A DNA stretch of 5,623 bases from Planctomycetota bacterium (GTDB taxonomy: Bacteria; Planctomycetota; UBA1135; GCA-002686595), in assembly GCA_004296785.1 (NCBI GenBank), contig SCVU01000792.1:1-5623 (forward strand), written 5' to 3'. Each line of letters begins with the position of its first letter. Within the stretch, counting starts at the first letter, position 1. Position numbers and translations under genes: made by a program. Positions 1 through 5,623 of this stretch are shown here, piece after piece. The notes beneath the pieces are model-generated. The model did no database searches and was not told the origin of the DNA. It was given only the letters and a program-made list of their open reading frames with translations.

Positions 1-1080
1 CGCGAGCTGAACGAAGGCTACTTGCGCACGTCGATGCGGATGGTGCGCGCGATCGCGATGACGCACGCGTGGACGACCGCGTTCAGCCTGATCGGGATGG
101 CCGGGCTCGTGTTGTTGATCGGCTGGATGACGCTGCGCTACGGCGTATTCGACGACGGGAAGGAGATGATGATCTTCATCCTCGCGATCGGGCAGTCGGC
201 GAACCACGTGAAGGCTTTCACGAAGGCGCTGACGCGCGTGCAGGAGTCGGTCGGCGCTTCGGAGCGCTTGAACCAACTGCTCACGGAGAAGCCCGACGTC
301 GTCGAGGCGCCGCAGCCGAAGCGCATCGAAGGCCTCGGCTCCGGCGTGCGCTTCGAGCGCCTGACGTTCACGTACCCCGAGTCCGACGAACCGGCGCTGT
401 CCGAGGTCGATCTCGCGATCCGACCCGGCGAGACGCTCGCCGTCGTCGGTCCGTCCGGATCGGGCAAGAGCACACTGCTCGACCTCGTGTGCCGCTTCGT
501 CGATCCGACCGCTGGCGCGATCACCGTCGACGGCGTCGACCTGCGCGAGCTCGCGATCGACGACTGGACGCACCTGTGGGCGCGCGTCGACCAGTCGCCG
601 TTCCTGTTCCACACGACGATCGGCGAGAACATCCGCTACGGCAAGCCCGACGCGACGCAGCAGGAGCTCGAGGAAGCGGCGCGTGCGGCCGGCATCCACG
701 ACTTCGTCGCTGCACTGCCGAAGGGCTACGACACCGACGTCGCCGACATGGGCACGCGGCTGTCGGGCGGGCAGCGCCAGCGCATCACGATCGCGCGCGC
801 GTTCCTGAAGCGCGCACCGCTCCTGCTGCTCGACGAGGCGACCAGCAGCCTCGACTCGGAGTCCGAGCGCATCGTGCAGGCGGCGCTCGAGCGGCTGATG
901 GAGCAGCGCACCGTGATCGTGATCGCGCACCGGCTCTCGACGATCGCGCGCGCCGATCGCATCGCGGTCGTCGAGGCGGGCCGCATCGTCGAGGTCGGCA
1001 CGCACGAGGAGCTGCTGCGCCGCGGCGGCACGTACTCGCGCCTGCACGCGCTGCAGCAGCTCGCCGGCTCGAGCGCGTGA
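1..1080 (+). CDS. ABC exporter, fused permease-ATPase (MsbA/BmrA-like), 3' part, cut by window start
   Basis: The reading frame is open to base 1, so the N-terminus and the first transmembrane helices are missing; 359 residues are visible. Two hydrophobic segments, about residues 27-47 and 56-72, fit TM5 and TM6 of a type I exporter. A complete nucleotide-binding domain follows: A-loop Tyr125, Walker A GPSGSGKST (150-158), Q-loop Gln198, signature LSGGQ (254-258), Walker B LLLLDE (274-279) with catalytic Glu279, D-loop SSLD, and H-loop His310. All catalytic residues are intact, so the ATPase half should be active. Proteins of this build work as homo- or heterodimers in the inner membrane and export lipids, drugs or peptides; the substrate cannot be read from this part. 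The gene converges on the minus-strand genes with a 22-bp gap, so it is probably a separate transcription unit rather than the pump for the adaptor/channel pair at the right. The TTG at 22 is only the first possible start in the window, not the real start. Confidence 0.95.
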   Translation, partial: RELNEGYLRTSMRMVRAIAMTHAWTTAFSLIGMAGLVLLIGWMTLRYGVFDDGKEMMIFILAIGQSANHVKAFTKALTRVQESVGASERLNQLLTEKPDVVEAPQPKRIEGLGSGVRFERLTFTYPESDEPALSEVDLAIRPGETLAVVGPSGSGKSTLLDLVCRFVDPTAGAITVDGVDLRELAIDDWTHLWARVDQSPFLFHTTIGENIRYGKPDATQQELEEAARAAGIHDFVAALPKGYDTDVADMGTRLSGGQRQRITIARAFLKRAPLLLLDEATSSLDSESERIVQAALERLMEQRTVIVIAHRLSTIARADRIAVVEAGRIVEVGTHEELLRRGGTYSRLHALQQLAGSSA

Positions 1081-1102
1081 CGCGCCGGCGCGCCGCACCC
1101 GC

Positions 1103-2149
1103 CTACTTCGACGGGTTGACGCGCAGCACGACGTAGAGCGGGGTCTCACCGACCGCGCCGAGCACCGTGTACTCGTTCGCGCGCAGCGTCGCCGCGCCCT
1201 GGAACCCGTTCGAGCTCGGCGCCGCGTTCTCGCCGCGCGGCGGCGTCACGAACTCGAAGCTGAACGACGACAGCGCCAGTTCGCCGCGCTGCTCGTCGAA
1301 CGCGGCCGGCGCGAGCGTCAGCCGGTACGTCGAGCGATCGGCCAGCGTCGACTCGAGCTTCATCGGCTCCGCGATCGAAGCGCGCAGCATGCTCGACGCC
1401 GCGAGCTCGAACGCCGTCGAGGGGACGAGCTTCGCGAGGTTCGCGACGAGGTCCTGCGGCAGCGACTTGCTCGACTCGCCCGCGTCCTTGCCGCGCAGGA
1501 TCCAGCACGCGAGGTCGACTTGCGCGGCCGGCACGTCGATGCGCGCGAGGTACTGGCGGATCTCCTCGATGCGCTCGGGCAGGTCGCGGATCACGAGGAC
1601 GTTGCGCTCGGGGACGTGGTGGATCGCGTCGCTCTTCAGCCATTCGCCGTTGCCGCCCGGCGGCGCCGGCGCGGTGAGCACGCGCTGGTACGGCGCGAGC
1701 GCCTGCAGCGTGGCGCCGGCCGACAACGCGCGCGGTCGATACTCGATCTGCACGATGCGCCGCCAGGGTTGCGTGCCGGCTTCCTTCACCGGCGGCTCGA
1801 GCAAGTCCTCCATCTCGAGCGCCGTCGCGATGATCTTGCGCGCGTTCTCCGCCGTGTCGCGGATCATCAGCACGTGATCGTCGACCGTGAGCCAACGCTG
1901 GACCTGGTTCTCCTGTCCGTCGTCTCGCATCACGCGGATGGACGAGTCGTAGATCCCGAGCAAGGCGTTGGTGACGTTGTTCGCATGCGTGCGCGTCCGG
2001 TAGTACGTGAGCATCACTTCCTCCGCCTTCACGCGCGTCGCCTTGCCCTGTACGTACGGGATCTGCGCGAGCGGTTTCGGGTCCTCGGCGGCGGGTTGCT
2101 GCAGCGCGAGCGGAACGGCGAGGAGGAGCAGGCTGGAGAGCGAGTTCAT
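1103..2149 (-). CDS. Exported protein with two secretin-N-like domains and no secretin barrel
   Basis: The protein has 348 residues. It starts with a hydrophobic segment (SLLLLAVPLALQQP, about residues 6-19) that looks like a Sec signal peptide, although the n-region has no positive charge; no lipobox is seen. Residues 45-119 and 130-207 each follow the secretin_N (N1) pattern: strand, helix, strand, then a hydrophobic V-L-x-I-R-D strand and a helix of the type that checks 'x-x-I-x-x-x-L'. The second copy is clearest, with NVLVIRDLPERIEEI at 183-197 and IDVPAAQVDL at 204-213, as in type II/III secretins. The remaining 140 residues are too short for a secretin barrel and end in beta-like sequence (TVLGAVGETPLYVVLRV). 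The function is unknown; a periplasmic sensing or scaffolding role is inferred. The ATG overlaps the TGA of the upstream membrane-protein gene (ATGA), which fixes the start; an open frame extends upstream to about 2500 but is a shadow of that gene. No clear Shine-Dalgarno site is visible, so translation is probably coupled. Confidence 0.85.
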   Translation of the reverse strand: MNSLSSLLLLAVPLALQQPAAEDPKPLAQIPYVQGKATRVKAEEVMLTYYRTRTHANNVTNALLGIYDSSIRVMRDDGQENQVQRWLTVDDHVLMIRDTAENARKIIATALEMEDLLEPPVKEAGTQPWRRIVQIEYRPRALSAGATLQALAPYQRVLTAPAPPGGNGEWLKSDAIHHVPERNVLVIRDLPERIEEIRQYLARIDVPAAQVDLACWILRGKDAGESSKSLPQDLVANLAKLVPSTAFELAASSMLRASIAEPMKLESTLADRSTYRLTLAPAAFDEQRGELALSSFSFEFVTPPRGENAAPSSNGFQGAATLRANEYTVLGAVGETPLYVVLRVNPSK

Positions 2150-2631
2150 CGTGGAGTCTCGGGAATGGTGTCGGTGGTCGTGGACGGCGCGTGCGGCGCC
2201 GACGGTTCGAAGAGCAGGAGCCGCACGTTGCCGGAGCGCAGCTCCATCGAGTCGCGCGACAGCGCCGCGAGCGGAATCGAGCGCACGTCTGCGTGCGGCG
2301 CGACCAGCGCGACGATGTCGGAGTCGGCGCGGCGGAGCTTCACGTGCTCGCGCGACGCGAGCGCGCGCCACGCGCCGTAGAGCGCAAGCCCGGCGATGCC
2401 CGCCGCGAGCGCCCAGCGCGCGACGCGGAACGCAAGCAGCGGGCGCGCGGCGACACGCGGTCGCGGCACGCGCGGCGCCGGTGCTTCGAGGCCGCGCCAC
2501 GCGGCGCGCAGCTGCGCCGTCGCGTGGTCGCCCAACAGGTCGGCGCGCGGATCGGCGAGCTCGTCGAGCGGAGTCGGCTCGAGGCCGCTCCAGGCGGCGC
2601 GCAGATCTGCGCTCGGATCGCGCTCGCTCAC
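2146..2631 (-). CDS. Small single-pass membrane protein, candidate anti-sigma factor
   Basis: The protein has 161 residues. It has a hydrophilic N-terminal part (1-70), one hydrophobic helix (about 73-91, WALAAGIAGLALYGAWRAL), and a C-terminal part (92-161) with beta-like stretches and a Ser/Thr/Pro tail. With Arg-rich sequence before the helix, the expected topology is N-terminus in the cytoplasm and C-terminus in the periplasm. This, and its place directly after an ECF sigma gene, suggests an anti-sigma or sigma-regulating role; that is inference from context. It has no cysteines and therefore no zinc-binding HxxxCxxC motif, and I do not recognise a FecR or RseA domain. The N-terminal part contains a repeated LRAAWxGLE motif (residues 10-18 and 41-49). 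The start is GTG, overlapping the sigma-factor stop (GTGA), with an AGGA nine bases upstream. The end overlaps the start of the secretin-N gene by 4 bp. The frame stays open far upstream to 4692, but that extension runs through two other genes and is not coding. Confidence 0.8.
   Translation of the reverse strand: MSERDPSADLRAAWSGLEPTPLDELADPRADLLGDHATAQLRAAWRGLEAPAPRVPRPRVAARPLLAFRVARWALAAGIAGLALYGAWRALASREHVKLRRADSDIVALVAPHADVRSIPLAALSRDSMELRSGNVRLLLFEPSAPHAPSTTTDTIPETPR
2488..2604 (-). repeat. Intragenic duplication encoding two LRAAWxGLE motifs
   Basis: Two 24-base copies, at 2488-2511 and 2581-2604, match at 22 of 24 positions by direct reading. They lie 93 bases (31 codons) apart in the same frame of the membrane-protein gene. 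They encode LRAAWRGL and LRAAWSGL, each followed by Glu. The two differences change Ser to Arg and one synonymous Ala codon, so the peptide is conserved better than the DNA requires. The intervening sequence (acidic, with PLDELADPRADLLGD) is not obviously repeated. The spacing and cytoplasmic position fit two short helical binding motifs, perhaps for the sigma factor; that role is a guess. Confidence 0.7.
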
Positions 2632-3215
2632 GCGCCGCCGTCCTGTTCGGTGCGCAGTGCGAGCTGCGAGCCCAGGCGACGGCGCGCGAGCGCGACGAGC
2701 GAGCGCACGCTGCTCGCGCCGATCTGCATCGCGGCCGCGACTTCCTCGGTCGGGCGCTCTTCGAGTTCGCACAGCACGAACGCCTCGCGCTCGCGCGGCG
2801 ACAGCGCCGCGAGCGACGCGACGATCAGCGCGCGGCGCTCGGTTTGCTCGAGCGAAGCGTGCGCGGGCGGCTCGTGCGCGTCGCCGCGCGCGCGCTCGAG
2901 CTGCAACCGCTCGTGTGCGCGACGGCGCCGCTGCTCCGAGCGCTCGGCGTCGCGGCACAGGTTGAGCACGACGGTGTTGCGCCAAGCTTCCCAACTGCGC
3001 GTCGGGTCCCAGTCGCTCAAGTGGTCGTGGAGGTGGAGCATCGCGTCCTGCGCGCAGTCGTCGGCGCGCGTCGAATCGGCGAGGAAGCCCAGGCAGAGTC
3101 GCCACACGGCCGGGTGCTCCGCGCGAAACCAGGCCTCGAAGGCCCGGGCGTCGCCGCGCAGCACGTCCGGCACGAGGCGCGCGCTCTCCGCGCGGCTGGA
3201 GCTGTCCTCGCCCAT
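2628..3215 (-). CDS. ECF-type (extracytoplasmic function) sigma-70 factor
   Basis: The protein has 195 residues, the normal ECF length, with region 2 and region 4 only. Region 2 spans about 14-96: a 'GDARAFEAWFRAEHPAVWRLC' type helix start, then ADDCAQDAML (51-60, equivalent to the usual AEDLVQETFL), then WDPTRSWEAWRNTVVLNLCRD (69-89) and an Arg-rich end. A charged linker of about 30 residues leads to region 4 (about 126-181), with LSPREREAFVLCELEERPTEEVAAAM and a recognition helix ending LARRRL. It directs RNA polymerase to a small regulon, usually under control of a partner anti-sigma. Four cysteines (41, 54, 87, 149) are present but form no known metal site. The ATG at 3215 is the only start codon before an upstream in-frame stop; no Shine-Dalgarno sequence is seen before it. 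The stop codon overlaps the GTG of the next gene, so this is the first gene of a three-gene cassette. Family-level identity is secure; the ECF subgroup is not assigned. Confidence 0.93.
   Translation of the reverse strand: MGEDSSSRAESARLVPDVLRGDARAFEAWFRAEHPAVWRLCLGFLADSTRADDCAQDAMLHLHDHLSDWDPTRSWEAWRNTVVLNLCRDAERSEQRRRRAHERLQLERARGDAHEPPAHASLEQTERRALIVASLAALSPREREAFVLCELEERPTEEVAAAMQIGASSVRSLVALARRRLGSQLALRTEQDGGA
2641..2644 (-). promoter_or_regulatory. Possible ribosome binding site for the membrane-protein gene
   Basis: AGGA on the minus strand lies inside the end of the sigma-factor gene, nine bases before the GTG at 2631-2629. It supports the GTG start, which is otherwise chosen by the 4-bp overlap with the sigma stop codon. 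The match is short and the spacing is at the long end of the usual range. Confidence 0.4.
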
Positions 3216-3284
3216 CGGCTGAAGAGCGTACGCGCGAGCCTGCGCGAGCGCTGAAGCCGAAACCGACGTGCCTTGGCCCGCTGC
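3216..3284 (-). promoter_or_regulatory. 69-bp gap before the sigma-factor gene; possible promoter region
   Basis: This is the only non-coding space on the minus strand between the efflux pair and the sigma cassette, so a separate cassette promoter would most likely lie here. I see no convincing -35/-10 pair and no hairpin followed by a T run. It holds two direct copies of GCTCGCGC (3232-3239 and 3242-3249, ten bases apart) and two of CTTCAGC (3218-3224 and 3250-3256). These words are built from the common dinucleotides of this genome and may mean nothing. If no promoter is here, the cassette is read through from the efflux genes. Confidence 0.3.
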
Positions 3285-4742
3285 TCAGCTCTCGCGACTC
3301 GTCGGCGGCTGCCAGCCGCCGCCGAGCGCCTTGCAGGCCGCGACGACTTGCACGGTCTCCTGCGTGCGCGCCTGCACGAGCTGGTCCTGCAGGTCGTGCA
3401 GCGTGCGCTGCGCGTCGAGCACCGCGAGGTAGTCCGACAACCCGGCGTCGTAGAGCTGTCCGGCGAGCTCGACCGCCCGCGCCTGCGCCTCGACCGCCTG
3501 CTCGAGCGCGTTCGCGCGCGCCTGCGCCGCGGAGAGCGAGGACAGCGCGTCCTCGACCTCCTTCAGCGCCGTCAGCACGGTCTCGCGGTACGCGAGCGCG
3601 AGCTCGTCGGCCCGCGCGCGTTCGAGCTCGACCGCCGCGTCGATGCGACCGCCGTCGAACAGCGGGAAGGTCACCGACGGACCGAACGCCCACGCGAGCG
3701 AGTCGCCCTCCGGCAGGTCGCGCAGCTCGCGCGACACGAGCCCGAGCGAGCCGAACAGCGCGACACGCGGATAGCGGCCCGCTTGCGCGACGCCGATGCG
3801 CGCGGTCTGCGCGGCGAGGCGCCGCTCGGCCGCGCACAGATCGGGTCGCTGGCGCAGCAGTTCGGCCGGCAGCCCGAGATCGGGGAACGCGTGCGCGCGC
3901 ACGAGCGCGGCGGGCGCGTCGAGTTCGGCGCGCAGCGCGCCCGCCGGCTCGCCGAGCAGCAGCGCGATGCGATCGATGCGCTCGCGCGCGTCGCGCGCGT
4001 ACTCGGGCAGCCGCGCGCGCGTGCTCGCGGCGAGCGCTTCGGCGCGCGCGAGGTCGAGATCGTTCGCGACGCCGGCCTGCACGCGCGAGCGCACGAGCGA
4101 CGCGCTCTCGAGCTGCGCGTCGAGCGCCGTTGCGCCGACGGCAGTGCGCCGCTGCGCGCCGCGCAACTCCGCGTACGCGCGCGCGACTTCGGCGACGACG
4201 CTCGCGCGCACCGAACCGAGATCGGCGGCGGCCGCCTCGAGCTCGGCGCGACCGGCCTCGACCGAGCGCGCGACGCCGCCGTACAGATCGAGCTCCCAGC
4301 TCGCATCGAAGCCGACGTCGAACTGATCGCTCTCGCGCGGCCCGGGGATGCCCGCGGTGTTCAGGCTGCGGTACGAGTGCTGCGCCGAGGCGCCCGCGTC
4401 GACGCGCGGCAACAGCTCGATGCCGGAGCGGCGCGCGCTCGCGCGCGCCTGGCGCAGCCGCTCGCGCGCCTGCGCGAAGTCGAGATTCGCGCCGAGCGCG
4501 CGCGCGACGAGCCCGTCGAGCACCGCGTCGTCGAACGCGCGCGTCCAGTCGTCGAGGTGCACGCTCGTCGCGCGCTCGGGCGCGGCGGCGGTCGCTGACT
4601 CGACGCTGAAGCGCGCGGGGAGCGGCTGTGCGGGCGCTTCGTAGTCGGGGCCGGCGGCGCGGCACGCGGCGGCGGCGGCGAGCGCCGCGCACAGCGCCGT
4701 TCGCGCGAGCACCGCGCTGGTGATCGACGTGCGCGTTCTCAC
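3285..4742 (-). CDS. Outer-membrane efflux channel lipoprotein (TolC superfamily, NodT/OprM type)
   Basis: The protein has 485 residues, the usual family length. An N-terminal lipoprotein signal ends in Ala-rich sequence at Cys27; the position -3 residue is Ala rather than the preferred Leu. It is followed by GPDYEAP (31-37), the typical start of mature NodT/OprM proteins. Two outer-membrane-efflux (OEP) repeats follow, about 65-265 and 285-475. Family hallmarks seen are WELDLYGGVARSVEA (149-163), LPAELLRQRPDLCAAERRLA (291-310), IGVAQAGRYP (316-325), FPLFDGGRI (359-367), YDAGLSDYLAVLDAQRTL (431-448) and ALGGGW (472-477). The trimer forms the outer-membrane beta-barrel and periplasmic tunnel of a tripartite exporter. 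The GTG start overlaps the adaptor's stop codon (GTGA) and places the signal peptide correctly; the frame is open to 5003 but the extra sequence is out-of-frame adaptor. A GTG at 4712 is a less likely alternative start. The adaptor directly upstream is its evident partner. Confidence 0.95.
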   Translation of the reverse strand: MRTRTSITSAVLARTALCAALAAAAACRAAGPDYEAPAQPLPARFSVESATAAAPERATSVHLDDWTRAFDDAVLDGLVARALGANLDFAQARERLRQARASARRSGIELLPRVDAGASAQHSYRSLNTAGIPGPRESDQFDVGFDASWELDLYGGVARSVEAGRAELEAAAADLGSVRASVVAEVARAYAELRGAQRRTAVGATALDAQLESASLVRSRVQAGVANDLDLARAEALAASTRARLPEYARDARERIDRIALLLGEPAGALRAELDAPAALVRAHAFPDLGLPAELLRQRPDLCAAERRLAAQTARIGVAQAGRYPRVALFGSLGLVSRELRDLPEGDSLAWAFGPSVTFPLFDGGRIDAAVELERARADELALAYRETVLTALKEVEDALSSLSAAQARANALEQAVEAQARAVELAGQLYDAGLSDYLAVLDAQRTLHDLQDQLVQARTQETVQVVAACKALGGGWQPPTSRES

Positions 4743-5623
4743 TGCGAACCCCGCAGCGCCTCGGACAGCGACTGCGCCTCGACGTACACGTCGAGCTGCT
4801 GGCCGACGTACACGCGCAAGGCGCTCGGATCGAACGCGTACAGCACCTGCAGCACGCGCGTGTCGACGCGCTCGGTGCTGTCGCCGGTCAGCGAGCGCTT
4901 CGGGATCACGTACGGCTCGGCGCGCACGAGCCTGAGCTCGGCGGACATCCCGCGGTTGCCGCGCAGGAACGCGCGCGCCTTCGAGTCGGGCTTCCAGCGC
5001 CACGCGTCGTTCTCGTCGACGTCGACGCGCACGTGCAGCACGTCGGTGCGTCCGAGCACGAACAGCGGCCGCGCCAGCACGCCGGTCGTCGCGTACTCAC
5101 CGGCGCGCAGGTTGACCTGCAGCACGGTCGCGTCGAGCGGCGCGCGCACTTCCAGTCGCGCGAGCTCGGTCTCGACGGCGGCCGCACGCGCTTCGGCCTG
5201 CGCGAGCTCGGCGCGCGCGACGTCGAGCTCGGGCTTCCACGCGCCCGCCGCGTACCAATCGACGGTCGCCTGCGCGGCGGCGACGCGCGCATCGGCCACC
5301 TCGACGTCGGAACGGCGCTTCGACAGCGCGTCCTTCGACAGCGCCTTCGGGTCGGCGACGCTTTCGGCCATCGCGAGCTGGCGCTTGGTCTCCGCGAGGC
5401 TCGAGCTCGCCTCGACGAGCTTCGCCTGTGCGTTGCGCAGATCCTCGACGCGCGGCAGCGCCTCGAGTCGCGCGATGCGCGCCTTCGCCGCGCCGACGGC
5501 CGCGCGCTCGACCTCGAGCTCGGCGCGGCGGGCGCGCGGGTCGATCTGGAACAGCAGGTCGCCCTGCTTCACGTGCGCGCCGACGGCGGCCGCGACGCTC
5601 GTCACGAGCCCGGCGACCGGCGT
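4739..5623 (-). CDS. Periplasmic adaptor (membrane fusion protein, HlyD/RND-MFP family), 5' end cut by window
   Basis: The frame is open to the right edge; 294 C-terminal residues are visible and the N-terminal membrane anchor or signal is missing. Residues 1-28 (TPVAGLVTSV...VKQGDLLFQID) are the first half of the lipoyl (biotinyl-like) domain. Residues 30-157 form a long Ala/Glu/Arg-rich alpha-helical hairpin, expected to reach the outer-membrane channel tunnel. Residues 158-190 (VRAPLDATVLQVNLRAGEY) are the second lipoyl half, about 193-240 a beta-barrel domain, and 240-285 a membrane-proximal domain with VDTRVLQVLYAFDP and YVGQQLDVYVE. The protein joins an inner-membrane pump to the outer-membrane channel. 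The helical hairpin with its 'AGAW-x-P-x-L' turn (126-133) recalls adaptors that serve FtsX-type ABC exporters (DevB-like); this is from memory and not certain. The pump gene is not in view and may lie upstream, beyond 5623. The stop codon overlaps the GTG of the channel gene by 4 bp. Confidence 0.92.
   Translation of the reverse strand, partial: TPVAGLVTSVAAAVGAHVKQGDLLFQIDPRARRAELEVERAAVGAAKARIARLEALPRVEDLRNAQAKLVEASSSLAETKRQLAMAESVADPKALSKDALSKRRSDVEVADARVAAAQATVDWYAAGAWKPELDVARAELAQAEARAAAVETELARLEVRAPLDATVLQVNLRAGEYATTGVLARPLFVLGRTDVLHVRVDVDENDAWRWKPDSKARAFLRGNRGMSAELRLVRAEPYVIPKRSLTGDSTERVDTRVLQVLYAFDPSALRVYVGQQLDVYVEAQSLSEALRGSQ

Noticed and set aside
1081..1092. Perfect 12-bp palindrome CGCGCCGGCGCG just after the ABC transporter stop, as a possible bidirectional terminator
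   Set aside because: With a minimal loop only a 4-bp stem remains and no T run follows on either strand; such G/C palindromes are expected by chance here.
2628..3215. Redox- or metal-sensing role for the four cysteines of the sigma factor
   Set aside because: They are widely spaced, form no CxxC or zinc-type arrangement, and the partner protein has no cysteines.
3232..3249. Two GCGCGAGC copies ten bases apart as an operator
   Set aside because: The same octamer and close variants occur repeatedly within the coding regions of the window, so the pair is not distinctive enough to call a site.
1520..3254. Long plus-strand open frames opposite the sigma cassette
   Set aside because: Arg/Ala/Ser-rich translations with no domains, antisense to genes with clear family motifs; explained by the scarcity of stop codons in G+C-rich sequence.
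3273..4644. Long plus-strand open frames opposite the efflux channel gene
   Set aside because: Low-complexity Arg/Ala-rich antisense shadows of a well-supported outer-membrane channel gene.
2632..4692. Very long minus-strand open frame upstream of the membrane-protein gene (848 aa in total with it)
   Set aside because: The extension overlaps the sigma and channel genes in another frame and is a low-complexity Arg/Ala-rich translation, the usual shadow of high-GC coding DNA. Only 2146-2631 has a credible protein.

Overview
The window is very G+C-rich, with strong G/C preference at third codon positions, and is packed with genes: six protein genes cover almost everything, and the only gaps are 22 bp and 69 bp. 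The genes indicate a Gram-negative (diderm) bacterium, because there is an outer-membrane efflux lipoprotein, a periplasmic adaptor and an exported secretin-like protein. The base composition, the 'LALQQP'-type signal sequence and the weak or missing Shine-Dalgarno sites would fit a high-GC planctomycete or a similar lineage (myxobacteria, acidobacteria). This placement is an inference from style, not a firm assignment. No RNA genes, mobile elements or CRISPR arrays were seen.

Layout. (1) 1-1080, plus strand: the C-terminal part of a type I ABC exporter (last two membrane helices and a complete ATPase domain), cut by the left edge. (2) 1103-3215, minus strand: three genes that read right to left as an ECF sigma factor (2628-3215), a small single-pass membrane protein (2146-2631) and an exported protein with two secretin-N-like domains but no secretin barrel (1103-2149). 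Both internal junctions are 4-bp stop/start overlaps, so the three are almost certainly co-translated. (3) 3285-5623, minus strand: a periplasmic adaptor (HlyD/RND-MFP type, cut by the right edge) followed, again with a 4-bp overlap, by a NodT/OprM-type outer-membrane channel lipoprotein. A 69-bp gap separates this efflux pair from the sigma factor on the same strand.

How they may work together. The adaptor and outer-membrane channel are two of the three parts of a tripartite exporter; the inner-membrane pump is not visible and probably lies beyond the right edge. The ABC exporter at the left is convergent with the other genes and is probably a separate unit. The sigma factor, membrane protein and secretin-N protein look like a trans-envelope signalling cassette: cytoplasmic sigma factor, membrane-spanning candidate anti-sigma, and periplasmic partner. 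The arrangement resembles FecI-FecR-FecA, where a domain related to secretin N-domains signals to the periplasmic part of the anti-sigma. This cassette is the most unusual content of the window.
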